Shown here: positions 1-7,640 of the stretch, in pieces
How positions within the stretch are numbered: the stretch's first letter is position 1
Layout: each line of letters starts with the position of its first letter
Origin: Hoylesella marshii DSM 16973 = JCM 13450
GTDB lineage: Bacteria; Bacteroidota; Bacteroidia; Bacteroidales; Bacteroidaceae
Direction of reading: 5' to 3'
Length of the DNA: 64,000 nucleotides
Assembly: GCF_000146675.1 (NCBI RefSeq)
Contig: NZ_GL397214.1
Coordinates: 1,071,871-1,135,870, forward strand
The notes under the pieces: generated by a model
The model's database searches: none
Told to the model about the DNA's origin: nothing
What the model saw: only the letters and a program-made list of their open reading frames with translations
Translations under genes and position numbers: made by a program

Positions 1-38
1 CGATGGAGATGAAAATGAATTTGAATAAAAACAGAACA

Positions 39-1760
39 ATGAAAATGAAAACGACATTATTTAGCCTTTGCCTTGCAATAGGAGCACTTGCAATCACAGC
101 ATGCAGCAAAGAGGATAACAACGACAGAGAGGAAGAAGCCACGTTTCAGGCCGTGCAGTTCTGCATGGCGGAAGAGGGATTCGGCACAGAAACCGAACTC
201 ACCCGAGCCTCTTCGATACCATCAGCACCTGCTCTGTCTGAGGTGGGCGATTGCGAAGCAGAAACCACACTTGAGAGCGAACCGGCAGAGAAGCCGACAG
301 CAGCTACCCGCGGCGTAACCACCCCCACGCACTACACCATCCGCGCCTACCTCGGAGGTGTGTTGTATAGAGAGATAAAAGGCACATTCACTGCCACAGA
401 TTTTACACCCGACGCCGGCTCATCTAACAGTATGGAGTTGCATAGAAACCGCACCTACGACATTCTTTGCTTCAATGACCAAGTAACGCCCGTTGGCGAT
501 AAACTCGAAGTTGTTTTGGCTAATGCTGCTACCGCACGCATCGGTCGGCAGCAAATCACTTTGGGTAATACCGATCAAAACATATATCTTTCCTCCAAGC
601 ATGTGGGCGTACGCGTACGCTCCCATATTGTGGCAAAAAAGGATATTCCGACAGCCCTCACCGCCACGCTCCAAGGCAGCAACATTCCGCAACGAGTGTC
701 TTATAATCCCGCAGATGGCACCTACACCACCGTTGCCACCGGTGCGCTTGCCACGCCGGCCATCACCTCTCCCGCCAGTACGCAAGCAAAGTTTACAGCC
801 TCCAACTACGGGCAGACCTATGCTTACACCTCTACGGCTACGAACTATTACTACGTGCTTCCCACGACCGACAGCAAAGACCTGAAACTGAATTTCACCG
901 GCGGAAAAATCTTTTGGAACCCACTCACCGGCTCCACATCGGGACTGACCAAGACAAGCCGGCCGCTTACGGCCAACGCCAGTTACCGCATTGCGGTGAA
1001 GATGAAACCCGCCTTTATCTATCTGATGAGCAACGGGCATACCGGTACTTTCCGGCAAACTCGCTTTGGCGGAGGCGATCAAACGCCCATCGCTCTCGTG
1101 ATTGATCCCGGCCTACATCTCGCCATTGGGTTGAAAGATGCTCATAGAGGCCCCGTGTTCTGGTGTACAAATATCCCTTCCGGTGGCGTTTGGGGAAGTT
1201 ATACAAGAATGCAGTGTAATACGCATGCAGCAACAACGCTGCAAGAAGCATTCTCTACCTTGGCTGCAAGCGGTAGAGATGAAACATGGAATGCCGCTTT
1301 CAGTGCAAGTGCTCCGCTAATGACTCCTATTGGTGTGAAGGCCACAAATCCTTATTTTCCTGCTTTCAATATTGCGGCACAATATAATCCCGGCGGAGGC
1401 TACACGGGACCAACCGCTTTGCAGTGGTTTCTTCCGTCTGTCAGCGACTGGAAGCGATGGACAGCGTGGGCTTGCTTCGATTGGAATGTTCAGATTGTAT
1501 CAAATGGTGCAGGTTGGGACACAATGTGGTATAAAAACTTGATAGAAAGCGGTTTGACGCAAGTGGGAGGAGGAGGATTTCGCCCCAGTGGAAATACTAT
1601 GTATCAAACAAGTACAGAGTATAACGATGGGTCTAATACGTCTCGCTATTTTTATATGGCAGGTCCTGCGGGGAATGCTATAATGTTCTCAGACTATAAA
1701 TACGGAGGACAGAAAAATTTGCCTACCATTCAAGCTATTCGCTCTTTTGTGATCTATTAG
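39..1760 (+). CDS. Fimbrillin-like lipoprotein with C-terminal Lcl/FISUMP-like domain
   Basis: This is a predicted surface lipoprotein of 573 residues. A longer reading from base 3 is open, but the Met at base 39 gives a clean signal peptide with hydrophobic core and lipobox (LAITAC, then SKED), so I chose it. The N-terminal two thirds (to about residue 330) is Thr/Ser/Ala-rich beta-type sequence as in FimA/Mfa-type fimbrillins, including a TRGV stretch where such proteins are often processed. The last 200 residues are Gly/Trp-rich, with WFLPSVSDWKRW, a TSTEYND segment and a final IRSFVIY, resembling the Lcl/FISUMP domain of Bacteroidetes surface proteins. It may be a tip or accessory fimbrial subunit. 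The family assignment is inferred from sequence character. The promoter lies outside the window. Confidence 0.65.
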   Translation: MKMKTTLFSLCLAIGALAITACSKEDNNDREEEATFQAVQFCMAEEGFGTETELTRASSIPSAPALSEVGDCEAETTLESEPAEKPTAATRGVTTPTHYTIRAYLGGVLYREIKGTFTATDFTPDAGSSNSMELHRNRTYDILCFNDQVTPVGDKLEVVLANAATARIGRQQITLGNTDQNIYLSSKHVGVRVRSHIVAKKDIPTALTATLQGSNIPQRVSYNPADGTYTTVATGALATPAITSPASTQAKFTASNYGQTYAYTSTATNYYYVLPTTDSKDLKLNFTGGKIFWNPLTGSTSGLTKTSRPLTANASYRIAVKMKPAFIYLMSNGHTGTFRQTRFGGGDQTPIALVIDPGLHLAIGLKDAHRGPVFWCTNIPSGGVWGSYTRMQCNTHAATTLQEAFSTLAASGRDETWNAAFSASAPLMTPIGVKATNPYFPAFNIAAQYNPGGGYTGPTALQWFLPSVSDWKRWTAWACFDWNVQIVSNGAGWDTMWYKNLIESGLTQVGGGGFRPSGNTMYQTSTEYNDGSNTSRYFYMAGPAGNAIMFSDYKYGGQKNLPTIQAIRSFVIY

Positions 1761-1789
1761 AACTTCAGAAGATGCAAAAAGTGAGAATA

Positions 1790-2045
1790 AGTGGCTTGCA
1801 AAGGCATTTACAAGTGAAAAAATACGTCTGCAAGCCACTTGTTGGGACGCTGCAAACGTGAAATGTGCTAACAAGCCACTTGTTGGGCTGCTGCAAACGT
1901 GAAATGCGCCAGCAAGCCACTTGTTGGGTCGCTGCAAACGTGAAATGCGCCTGCAAGCCACTTGTTGGGCTGCTGCAAAAATGAAATGTGCCTGCAAGCC
2001 ACTTGTTGGGTCGCTGCAAAAGTGAAATGACCAACAAGCCGCTTG
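1790..2045. repeat. 41-bp tandem array A1 (about six units)
   Basis: Units begin with caagccacttgttggg at 1831, 1872, 1913, 1954 and 1995, an exact 41-bp period. A degenerate unit precedes them (1790-1830) and a partial one starts at 2035 after 40 bp. Each unit holds the dyad CAAG-CCA-CTTG and ends tgcaaacgtgaaatgcgcc or a close variant. It fills the gap between the fimbrillin-like gene and the DUF6261 gene. The same 41-bp family recurs at 38.25-38.5 kb. Confidence 0.95.
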
Positions 2046-2085
2046 CTACGAACATAAATATTCATCATTTAAAATCACAACCACT

Positions 2086-3057
2086 ATGTCATTACAACAA
2101 AAAACAAAAATCGGAGACCACGGTGCTTCATTCAACAACGTGCTCCACATGCAGTATCACCGCGCGATGTACACGCAGGTGACGGCAGTAGACAAACAGA
2201 AACTCCACCTGACGGACGAGCTGCTCAAAGAGTGGAAGCGATGCATCGACATGGAAGAGGAAATCAACCGCGCGGTGGTGGCCTCTCTGCTCTCGAAGCG
2301 GCTGAATGAGAAAGACGGCGAGCGCGACGACACACTCTCATTTCTCTTTGGCGTGATTCAGCACCACAAGTATTCGGCCGACCCCACCGAGCGCGGTGCC
2401 GCCGAGGCATTAGGCATGATTATCAAGCCCTATAAAGGGATTCAAAGGGAACCCCTCGAAGAGGAATCCGGTCATATCTATGGGCTGCTCCACGACCTCG
2501 AAAAGCAACCGGCCGAACTCATGGCACTCAGCCTCGACGCAACCCTCACGCGACTGCGCACGCTCAACGACGAGTTCGCCAAACTGTTTCTCCAGCGGCG
2601 CCAAGATGTGGTAGCCTCGAAGCTGCCCACTTCGCGTGTGGCACGTCAGCAGACAGATGCCGTATGGGACAAAATCGCCGGCCTCATCTATGCCTCGCAG
2701 CAACTGTCTGCCACCGATGCCGACCGCGCGCTCATCACGACGCTTATCGACAACCTCAATCAAACGTTCGCCGACTACAGAACGATGAATAAACAGAGCA
2801 TCGTGCCGAAGAAGAAAGATAAGGACGGGAAAGATAAAAAGCCGTCGGACGGCGACAAGAAGCCGGGCGATGACAAGGATAAGAAACCATCAGAGGGAGA
2901 TAAAAAGCCGGGCGATGGTGGCAAGAAACCGGATGGCGGCGATAAAAAGCCAAGTGACGACGGTAAGAAGCCGGACGACGGTGGCGGTAAAAATCCGGGC
3001 GGCGGCAGTGCCGGCCCTATACCCTCCGACCCTCTTCCGATGGTGCCGAAGGAGTAA
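2086..3057 (+). CDS. DUF6261 family protein with Lys/Pro/Asp-rich repetitive tail
   Basis: This is a 323-residue cytoplasmic protein of unknown function. Residues 1-240 are mostly helical and match what I know of DUF6261 proteins of Bacteroides and Prevotella: conserved YHRAMY near the N-terminus, a central LFGVIQHHKYS segment and an RGAAEALG motif. Residues about 243-310 are low complexity, built from variants of KKPSDG and KKPGDG units. The tail ends in a Gly/Pro-rich segment. There is no signal peptide. It follows the 41-bp array directly and is followed by a strong hairpin with a T-run at 3104, so it is probably a single-gene transcript. The DNA encoding the tail is repetitive and may vary in length between strains. 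Confidence 0.7.
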   Translation: MSLQQKTKIGDHGASFNNVLHMQYHRAMYTQVTAVDKQKLHLTDELLKEWKRCIDMEEEINRAVVASLLSKRLNEKDGERDDTLSFLFGVIQHHKYSADPTERGAAEALGMIIKPYKGIQREPLEEESGHIYGLLHDLEKQPAELMALSLDATLTRLRTLNDEFAKLFLQRRQDVVASKLPTSRVARQQTDAVWDKIAGLIYASQQLSATDADRALITTLIDNLNQTFADYRTMNKQSIVPKKKDKDGKDKKPSDGDKKPGDDKDKKPSEGDKKPGDGGKKPDGGDKKPSDDGKKPDDGGGKNPGGGSAGPIPSDPLPMVPKE

Positions 3058-3103
3058 GGCAGCCCCGCATGCCTATAAGAAACTATTTTTTGCATAATAC
3101 ATA

Positions 3104-3142
3104 GAGTGGTACGCGTCGCGATGACGCGTACCACTCGCTTTT
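3104..3142 (+). terminator. Rho-independent terminator, hairpin copy 1
   Basis: A perfect 14-bp inverted repeat (gagtggtacgcgtc, 5-nt loop, gacgcgtaccactc) is followed by gcttttt. It lies 47 bp after the DUF6261 stop codon. An almost identical hairpin occurs at 3481. Confidence 0.85.
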
Positions 3143-3480
3143 TAATGATTGGAAAGGCAAGTGCTGTGGACATCAAGCGGGGTTGCCGCTTTTTAGGACG
3201 ATGCCTTTGTAAAAGGAAACCTCGGAGAGGTGACAGAACACAGGCAGGGGTGAAGCCCCTGATAAGCATGCGCAAAAAGAAAAAGCCCCAAAGGGGCGAC
3301 GGAATAGCAACATATCCGTTATCATTCCGTCACTCCTCCGGAGTTTTGATGGGGGATGCTTTTATACAGGGGTTACGCTATCGCTTCACCACTTGCCTAA
3401 GGTCTTCCGCCCCTTTGGGGTTTACAATCCGAATAACCTTATCCCGAACTCACGTATAAATTGCTTGATTACATACAACA
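3143..3480. repeat. GC-rich intergenic repeat block
   Basis: No credible gene is seen here. The block holds the module caggcaggggtgaagcccct followed by gataagc (about 3241-3270), inverted ggggcga/cgcccctttgggg elements and the motif ttatcccgaactcacg at 3439-3454. The same module and end motif recur at 50.1-50.28 kb, and the end motif again at 60.15 kb, so this is a dispersed intergenic element. Confidence 0.7.
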
Positions 3481-3520
3481 GAGTGGTACGCGTCGTGATG
3501 ACGCGTACCACTCGCTTTTT
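3481..3520 (+). terminator. Hairpin copy 2 with T-run
   Basis: The same 14-bp-arm inverted repeat as at 3104, with one loop base changed (gcgat to gtgat), is followed by gctttttta. The T-run lies on the plus strand, so it does not obviously terminate rho, which reads leftwards and ends at 3594. With copy 1 it brackets the repeat block. Confidence 0.8.
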
Positions 3521-3593
3521 TATTGAGATCTCGATGCCGGCTGGCATGATATCGAACGTGAAGCCCTGCGGGGCAAGCATTTTCTTCACATGG

Positions 3594-5573
3594 TCAGGAA
3601 TTCATTGTAAGCAGGAATTCCTCGTTGCTCTCGGTGCGCTGCATGCGTCCATGAATCTCGTTCATGGCTTCAATGGGATTCATGTCGGCAATAAACTTGC
3701 GCAGAATCCACATGCGATCGAGTGTAGTCTTATCTTGCAACAAGTCGTCGCGGCGCGTGCTCGATGCCACCAGATTGACGGCAGGGAAGATGCGCTTGTT
3801 GCTGAGCGAACGGTCGAGCTGCAATTCCATGTTGCCCGTGCCTTTGAATTCTTCAAAGATGACCTCGTCCATTTTGCTACCGGTATCAATCAATGCCGTG
3901 GCAATGATGGTGAGCGACCCTCCGCCCTCGATGTTGCGCGCTGCACCGAAGAATCGTTTGGGTTTTTGCAGTGCGTTGGCATCCACACCGCCTGTGAGAA
4001 TCTTTCCGCTGGCCGGAGCCACTGTATTGTAGGCACGTGCCAAGCGGGTGATGGAGTCGAGGAAGATAACCACGTCGTGGCCGCATTCGACCATGCGTTT
4101 GGCTTTTTCCAACACGATACCGGCAATCTTCACGTGGCGTTCGGCAGGTTCGTCAAACGTTGAGGCGATGACTTCGGCATTCACCGTGCGCGCCATGTCG
4201 GTCACTTCCTCGGGACGTTCATCGATGAGCAACATCATCAGGTACGCCTCGGGATGGTTGGCGGCAATGGCATTGGCAATGTCTTTCATCAAAATGGTCT
4301 TACCCGTCTTGGGCTGGGCGACGATGAGTGCACGCTGTCCTTTTCCGATGGGCGAGAAGAGATCTACCACGCGTGTCGAAAGGTTGGTGGTGCGACGGTC
4401 GCCGCAGAGTGTAAACTTTTCATCGGGGAAAAGAGGTGTCAGATGCTCAAAGGGGATGCGGTCGCGTATGTCGGCCGGCATGCGTCCGTTGATTTTATCG
4501 ATGCTCGTAAGGGGGAAATACTTCTCTCCATCGTGGGGCGGACGCACATGGCAGTCTACCACATCGCCCGTTTTCAATCCGAACTGCTTGATTTGTTGCA
4601 CGGAGACATAGATGTCGTCGGGCGAAGAGAGATAGTTGAAATCGCTGGAGCGTAGGAATCCGTAGCCATCGGGCATTACTTCGAGCACGCCGTTGGCTGC
4701 GATGAGGTCGGCGAAATCAAAAGTATCTGTCTCGCCTACGGGCATTTGCTGATAGGCGGGCGTGAGGTTTTGCATGGGTAGCGTAGGATTGTCGAACATG
4801 TCGTAGTTGGGCAGTGCCGCCTGATCTTCTATCGGCAAATCCACCACGGTGATGAAATCGGTTCCATCGTTAGGATCGCCTGCCCATACGCCATTGGCAA
4901 CAGGCTCGGTGGCATCGTCTAACACGCTGTTATGCGCCTGCACTTTGGCTTGCAATTGTGCCAGCAAATCATTGTCGGGTTCATCTGCCGCCATGGCTTC
5001 CGCCGGTTCAAACGATGCTTCGGGTACAATCTGTTCAGCCATCTCCTCGGCCGGTGCCGGCAGTTCGGGTGCCTCGGCCGGTTCGCTTGTCGGCGTCTCT
5101 ACTGTTGGTTCTTCCTTTGTTGTCGGCTGCTCGGAACTTTCTGCTTCCGATTCGGCAGTTGCTGTCGGAGTTTCTTCCACGGATGCTTTCGGTTTACGTC
5201 CGCGACGCTTCGGGGCTGCCTTCACGGCCGGTTCTTTCTCCTCTGTAGCTTCAGATTCTACGGCTTCTACCGGCACATCCTTAAACAATGAAGGCGTTTC
5301 GGCCGTCGTTTTGTTTTTCTTTGTATCGAAGTTCTCCCCGTCTGTTCCGTTCACGGTATATACACGGTCGGTGGTATCCTTCTTCGCGATTCGTGTACGA
5401 CGCCGTTTGGTTCCCAACGGATTTTTGTTGCCTTCAACTACTGCCTGCTTGTCGAGAATGGCATAAACGAGTTCTTCTTGTCCTGACTTGGCATTGAAAT
5501 CGGCGCCAAGGTCTTTTGCAATATCTTCCAACTCGGAGATATTTTTTGATAATAGTTCGTCTTTACTATACAT
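3594..5573 (-). CDS. rho: Transcription termination factor Rho
   Basis: Rho is a hexameric RNA-dependent ATPase/translocase that ends untranslated transcripts. The protein has 659 residues against about 420 in E. coli. The extra length is an acidic Ala/Glu/Pro-rich insertion (about residues 60-260) between the N-terminal helical domain ([20 protein letters not shown]) and the RNA-binding domain ([15 protein letters not shown] to about residue 360). This arrangement is usual in Bacteroidetes. The ATPase core has a Walker A (QPKTGKT, around residue 420), the RPEEVTDM segment, a Walker B ([16 protein letters not shown]) and the [12 protein letters not shown] region. A TACCTTTG promoter element lies 80 bp upstream. 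The low-complexity insertion is likely disordered. Confidence 0.97.
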   Translation of the reverse strand: MYSKDELLSKNISELEDIAKDLGADFNAKSGQEELVYAILDKQAVVEGNKNPLGTKRRRTRIAKKDTTDRVYTVNGTDGENFDTKKNKTTAETPSLFKDVPVEAVESEATEEKEPAVKAAPKRRGRKPKASVEETPTATAESEAESSEQPTTKEEPTVETPTSEPAEAPELPAPAEEMAEQIVPEASFEPAEAMAADEPDNDLLAQLQAKVQAHNSVLDDATEPVANGVWAGDPNDGTDFITVVDLPIEDQAALPNYDMFDNPTLPMQNLTPAYQQMPVGETDTFDFADLIAANGVLEVMPDGYGFLRSSDFNYLSSPDDIYVSVQQIKQFGLKTGDVVDCHVRPPHDGEKYFPLTSIDKINGRMPADIRDRIPFEHLTPLFPDEKFTLCGDRRTTNLSTRVVDLFSPIGKGQRALIVAQPKTGKTILMKDIANAIAANHPEAYLMMLLIDERPEEVTDMARTVNAEVIASTFDEPAERHVKIAGIVLEKAKRMVECGHDVVIFLDSITRLARAYNTVAPASGKILTGGVDANALQKPKRFFGAARNIEGGGSLTIIATALIDTGSKMDEVIFEEFKGTGNMELQLDRSLSNKRIFPAVNLVASSTRRDDLLQDKTTLDRMWILRKFIADMNPIEAMNEIHGRMQRTESNEEFLLTMNS

Positions 5574-5653
5574 ATATAAAATTGTATATGAAAAATTTGT
5601 CTGTGTGAATGTGTTTCACGGACGGAAACACTTGTTGTATGAAAATTATGCTG

Positions 5654-5661
5654 CAAAGGTA
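5654..5661 (-). promoter_or_regulatory. Promoter -7 element of rho
   Basis: On the minus strand the sequence reads TACCTTTG followed by CAG, matching the Bacteroidetes TAnnTTTG consensus 80 bp before the rho start. I see no good TTTG at the -33 spacing. Confidence 0.6.
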
Positions 5662-5783
5662 ACAAAAAGAATTGATACTGCTGTCCTTTTATCCTACTTT
5701 TTGCAGACTATACGTTTCAAAAGGTTTTGCGGACAGCAAAGATAAGTAGAATCATTTTCTATGATAAGATATCGATTGCTTGT

Positions 5784-7556
5784 CTACTTCTTGCGTTGCT
5801 TCATGCCTGCTTCTCGCTCAGGAGAGAGTTTCCGCAACCGTCGAATGGGTTCCGGTGCCGTGGGATAGAGTGTAAGTGCTTTCTTGTAGTTAGCAATGGC
5901 AGCGGCCGTCATACCCTCTGTCTCACATTCTTTACCTAAGAGTGTGTATTCGGCGGCCAACTCTTTCAGAAAGGTTTCATGCTTTTGTTGCTCTTCGCGC
6001 AGACGCTCATTCTCCTCGCGCAAGCGATGGATGACGCTCAGTTTGCGACGGATAAGACGCTTGGCGGCAGGCTTTTCTATGTCATAGCGACTATGGATAG
6101 CCTTGAAGAAATGGTCGATAAAAGCATCGAAATCACCTTTATCAAAAGAGGTAGCGGCATCGTGGTACTCCCTGTCTGCTTTCGATTCTTCCAATGCGGT
6201 ATTGATAGTGTGGCGGTCGTTGTAGGAGCGCGCGAAATGAAGTATTTCGGGACGCACGAAAATCTCGCTGCGTCGGATAGGGTCTTTGAGGCTAATGCCT
6301 TCCAAGGAAGTGCAACGGCTCAATGCCACATAGGTTTGTCCGCCGGCAAATACTCCTCCCGTGAAGTCGATATGCACATTGCGGAAAGTGAGTCCCTGAC
6401 TTTTGTGCACGGTGATAGCCCATGCCAATCGAATTGGGAATTGTACATAGGTGCCTATTTCCTCCTCTTCGATCTTCTGCTCCCGTTCGTTGAAAGTGTA
6501 ACGCATGTTGCTCCATTTTTCTTGCTCTACATCGAAGTCTCGTCCGTCTTCGGTTCTGATGTAGAGTTTGCCATCATCGTTACTGATGCCGATGATGGTA
6601 CCGAGCGTTCCGTTGACCCATCGCCGCTCTTTATCGTTTTTGATGAAGATGATTTGCGCGCCCGTTTTCAGGTCGAGACGGATGGGGGTGGGCAGACTGT
6701 TTTCGGGGAACTCACCCTCGATGATTCCGTAAAATACAGTCGGTTCGCCAGGGAGCAGGCCGAGCTGTTGGCTGTTGATGTAGTCTACCGTATCGCGTCG
6801 GGTAGAAAGTGTGATAGCGAGTTTGTCGTCAGAGGTGTCGAGTTCGGCTCCTACTCTGCTGTTGAGCCGTGCCAAATTTGGCGTGTCGATGCCCCCATCA
6901 CGTATCTGGTCGAGAATGTGAATAAAAGTAGGATCGGTCTGCCGGTATATCTTCTTCAGCTCAATGCTCACGAGCTGTATCTCGCGAAACACATGGGCAT
7001 CGAAGAAAAAGCCAGAGGGGTAGAACGGGCGGAGCAGCTGCCGGTCTTCTTCTCTTATCACGGGTTCCAATTGATAGACATCTCCTACAAGCAACAATTG
7101 CTTGCCACCGAAAGGCTCGCGTATGTTTCGCGAGTAAATACGCAACACTTTGTCGATGAAGTCGATGATGTCTGCCCGCACCATGGAAATCTCGTCGATA
7201 ATGATGAGTTCGAGTTCTCGAATCAATTGACGCTTCTCTCCGCTGTACTTCAACGTGTCTTTGATATGGTGCGGACTGTATCGCATGTCGTTGGGCAGCA
7301 GAGGATGGAACGGAATCTTAAAGAAGCTGTGCAGCGTAGAACCTCCCGCATTGATGGCAGCAATACCGGTCGGCGCAAGAATCACGTGTTTCTTCTTCGT
7401 CGTAGCGGCAATGTGGCGCAGAAAAGTAGACTTTCCCGTCCCGGCCTTTCCCGTGAGAAAGAGCGACCGATGAGTGAATCGGATCAGCTGCAGTGCGTCT
7501 GCCAGCTCAACATTATCAAGGTCAATGGGTTCTATGACTGATGAGAGATTGTCCAT
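5784..7556 (-). CDS. PIF1/RecD-like superfamily 1 helicase with C-terminal TPR-like segment
   Basis: This is an ATP-dependent DNA helicase of the PIF1-like group common in Bacteroidetes. The Walker A is GKAGTGKS near the N-terminus. It is followed by APTGIAA, the DE-box IIDEISMVRADIIDFID, the GDVYQLEPV motif and C-terminal helicase motifs (WAITVHKSQGLTF, then VALSRC). After about residue 430 the helicase fold is followed by a coiled coil (IHRLREENERLREEQQ) and a TPR-like repeat (AAAIANYKKALTLYPTAPEP), which could be a partner-binding tail. I start at the ATG at 7556. The frame extends eight codons further to a GTG at 7580, but the ATG is the more usual start. It sits between rho and PBP1A on the same strand. 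Confidence 0.85.
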   Translation of the reverse strand: MDNLSSVIEPIDLDNVELADALQLIRFTHRSLFLTGKAGTGKSTFLRHIAATTKKKHVILAPTGIAAINAGGSTLHSFFKIPFHPLLPNDMRYSPHHIKDTLKYSGEKRQLIRELELIIIDEISMVRADIIDFIDKVLRIYSRNIREPFGGKQLLLVGDVYQLEPVIREEDRQLLRPFYPSGFFFDAHVFREIQLVSIELKKIYRQTDPTFIHILDQIRDGGIDTPNLARLNSRVGAELDTSDDKLAITLSTRRDTVDYINSQQLGLLPGEPTVFYGIIEGEFPENSLPTPIRLDLKTGAQIIFIKNDKERRWVNGTLGTIIGISNDDGKLYIRTEDGRDFDVEQEKWSNMRYTFNEREQKIEEEEIGTYVQFPIRLAWAITVHKSQGLTFRNVHIDFTGGVFAGGQTYVALSRCTSLEGISLKDPIRRSEIFVRPEILHFARSYNDRHTINTALEESKADREYHDAATSFDKGDFDAFIDHFFKAIHSRYDIEKPAAKRLIRRKLSVIHRLREENERLREEQQKHETFLKELAAEYTLLGKECETEGMTAAAIANYKKALTLYPTAPEPIRRLRKLSPEREAGMKQRKK

Positions 7557-7640
7557 ATTATATTTTGAAACGGAAGACACGGAGCACTGCAGGTGTTATC
7601 GGTCTGCCGGCTCCGTGTCTCCCCATAGTTTGCTATATTG

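Noticed and set aside
1689-2068. Three minus-strand ORFs (66-102 codons) across array A1
   Set aside because: 41 bp is not a multiple of 3, so the same repeat is read in all frames; the frames are open only because the unit lacks stops. No start signals fit.
3525-3593. Possible short minus-strand reading frame downstream of rho (VKKMLAPQGFTFDIMPAG)
   Set aside because: No ATG start without an immediate stop, and it runs into the twin hairpin; I could not tell it from chance.
5979-7541. A 520-codon plus-strand ORF opposite the PIF1-like gene
   Set aside because: The minus strand has clear helicase motifs; the plus frame is a shadow without domains.
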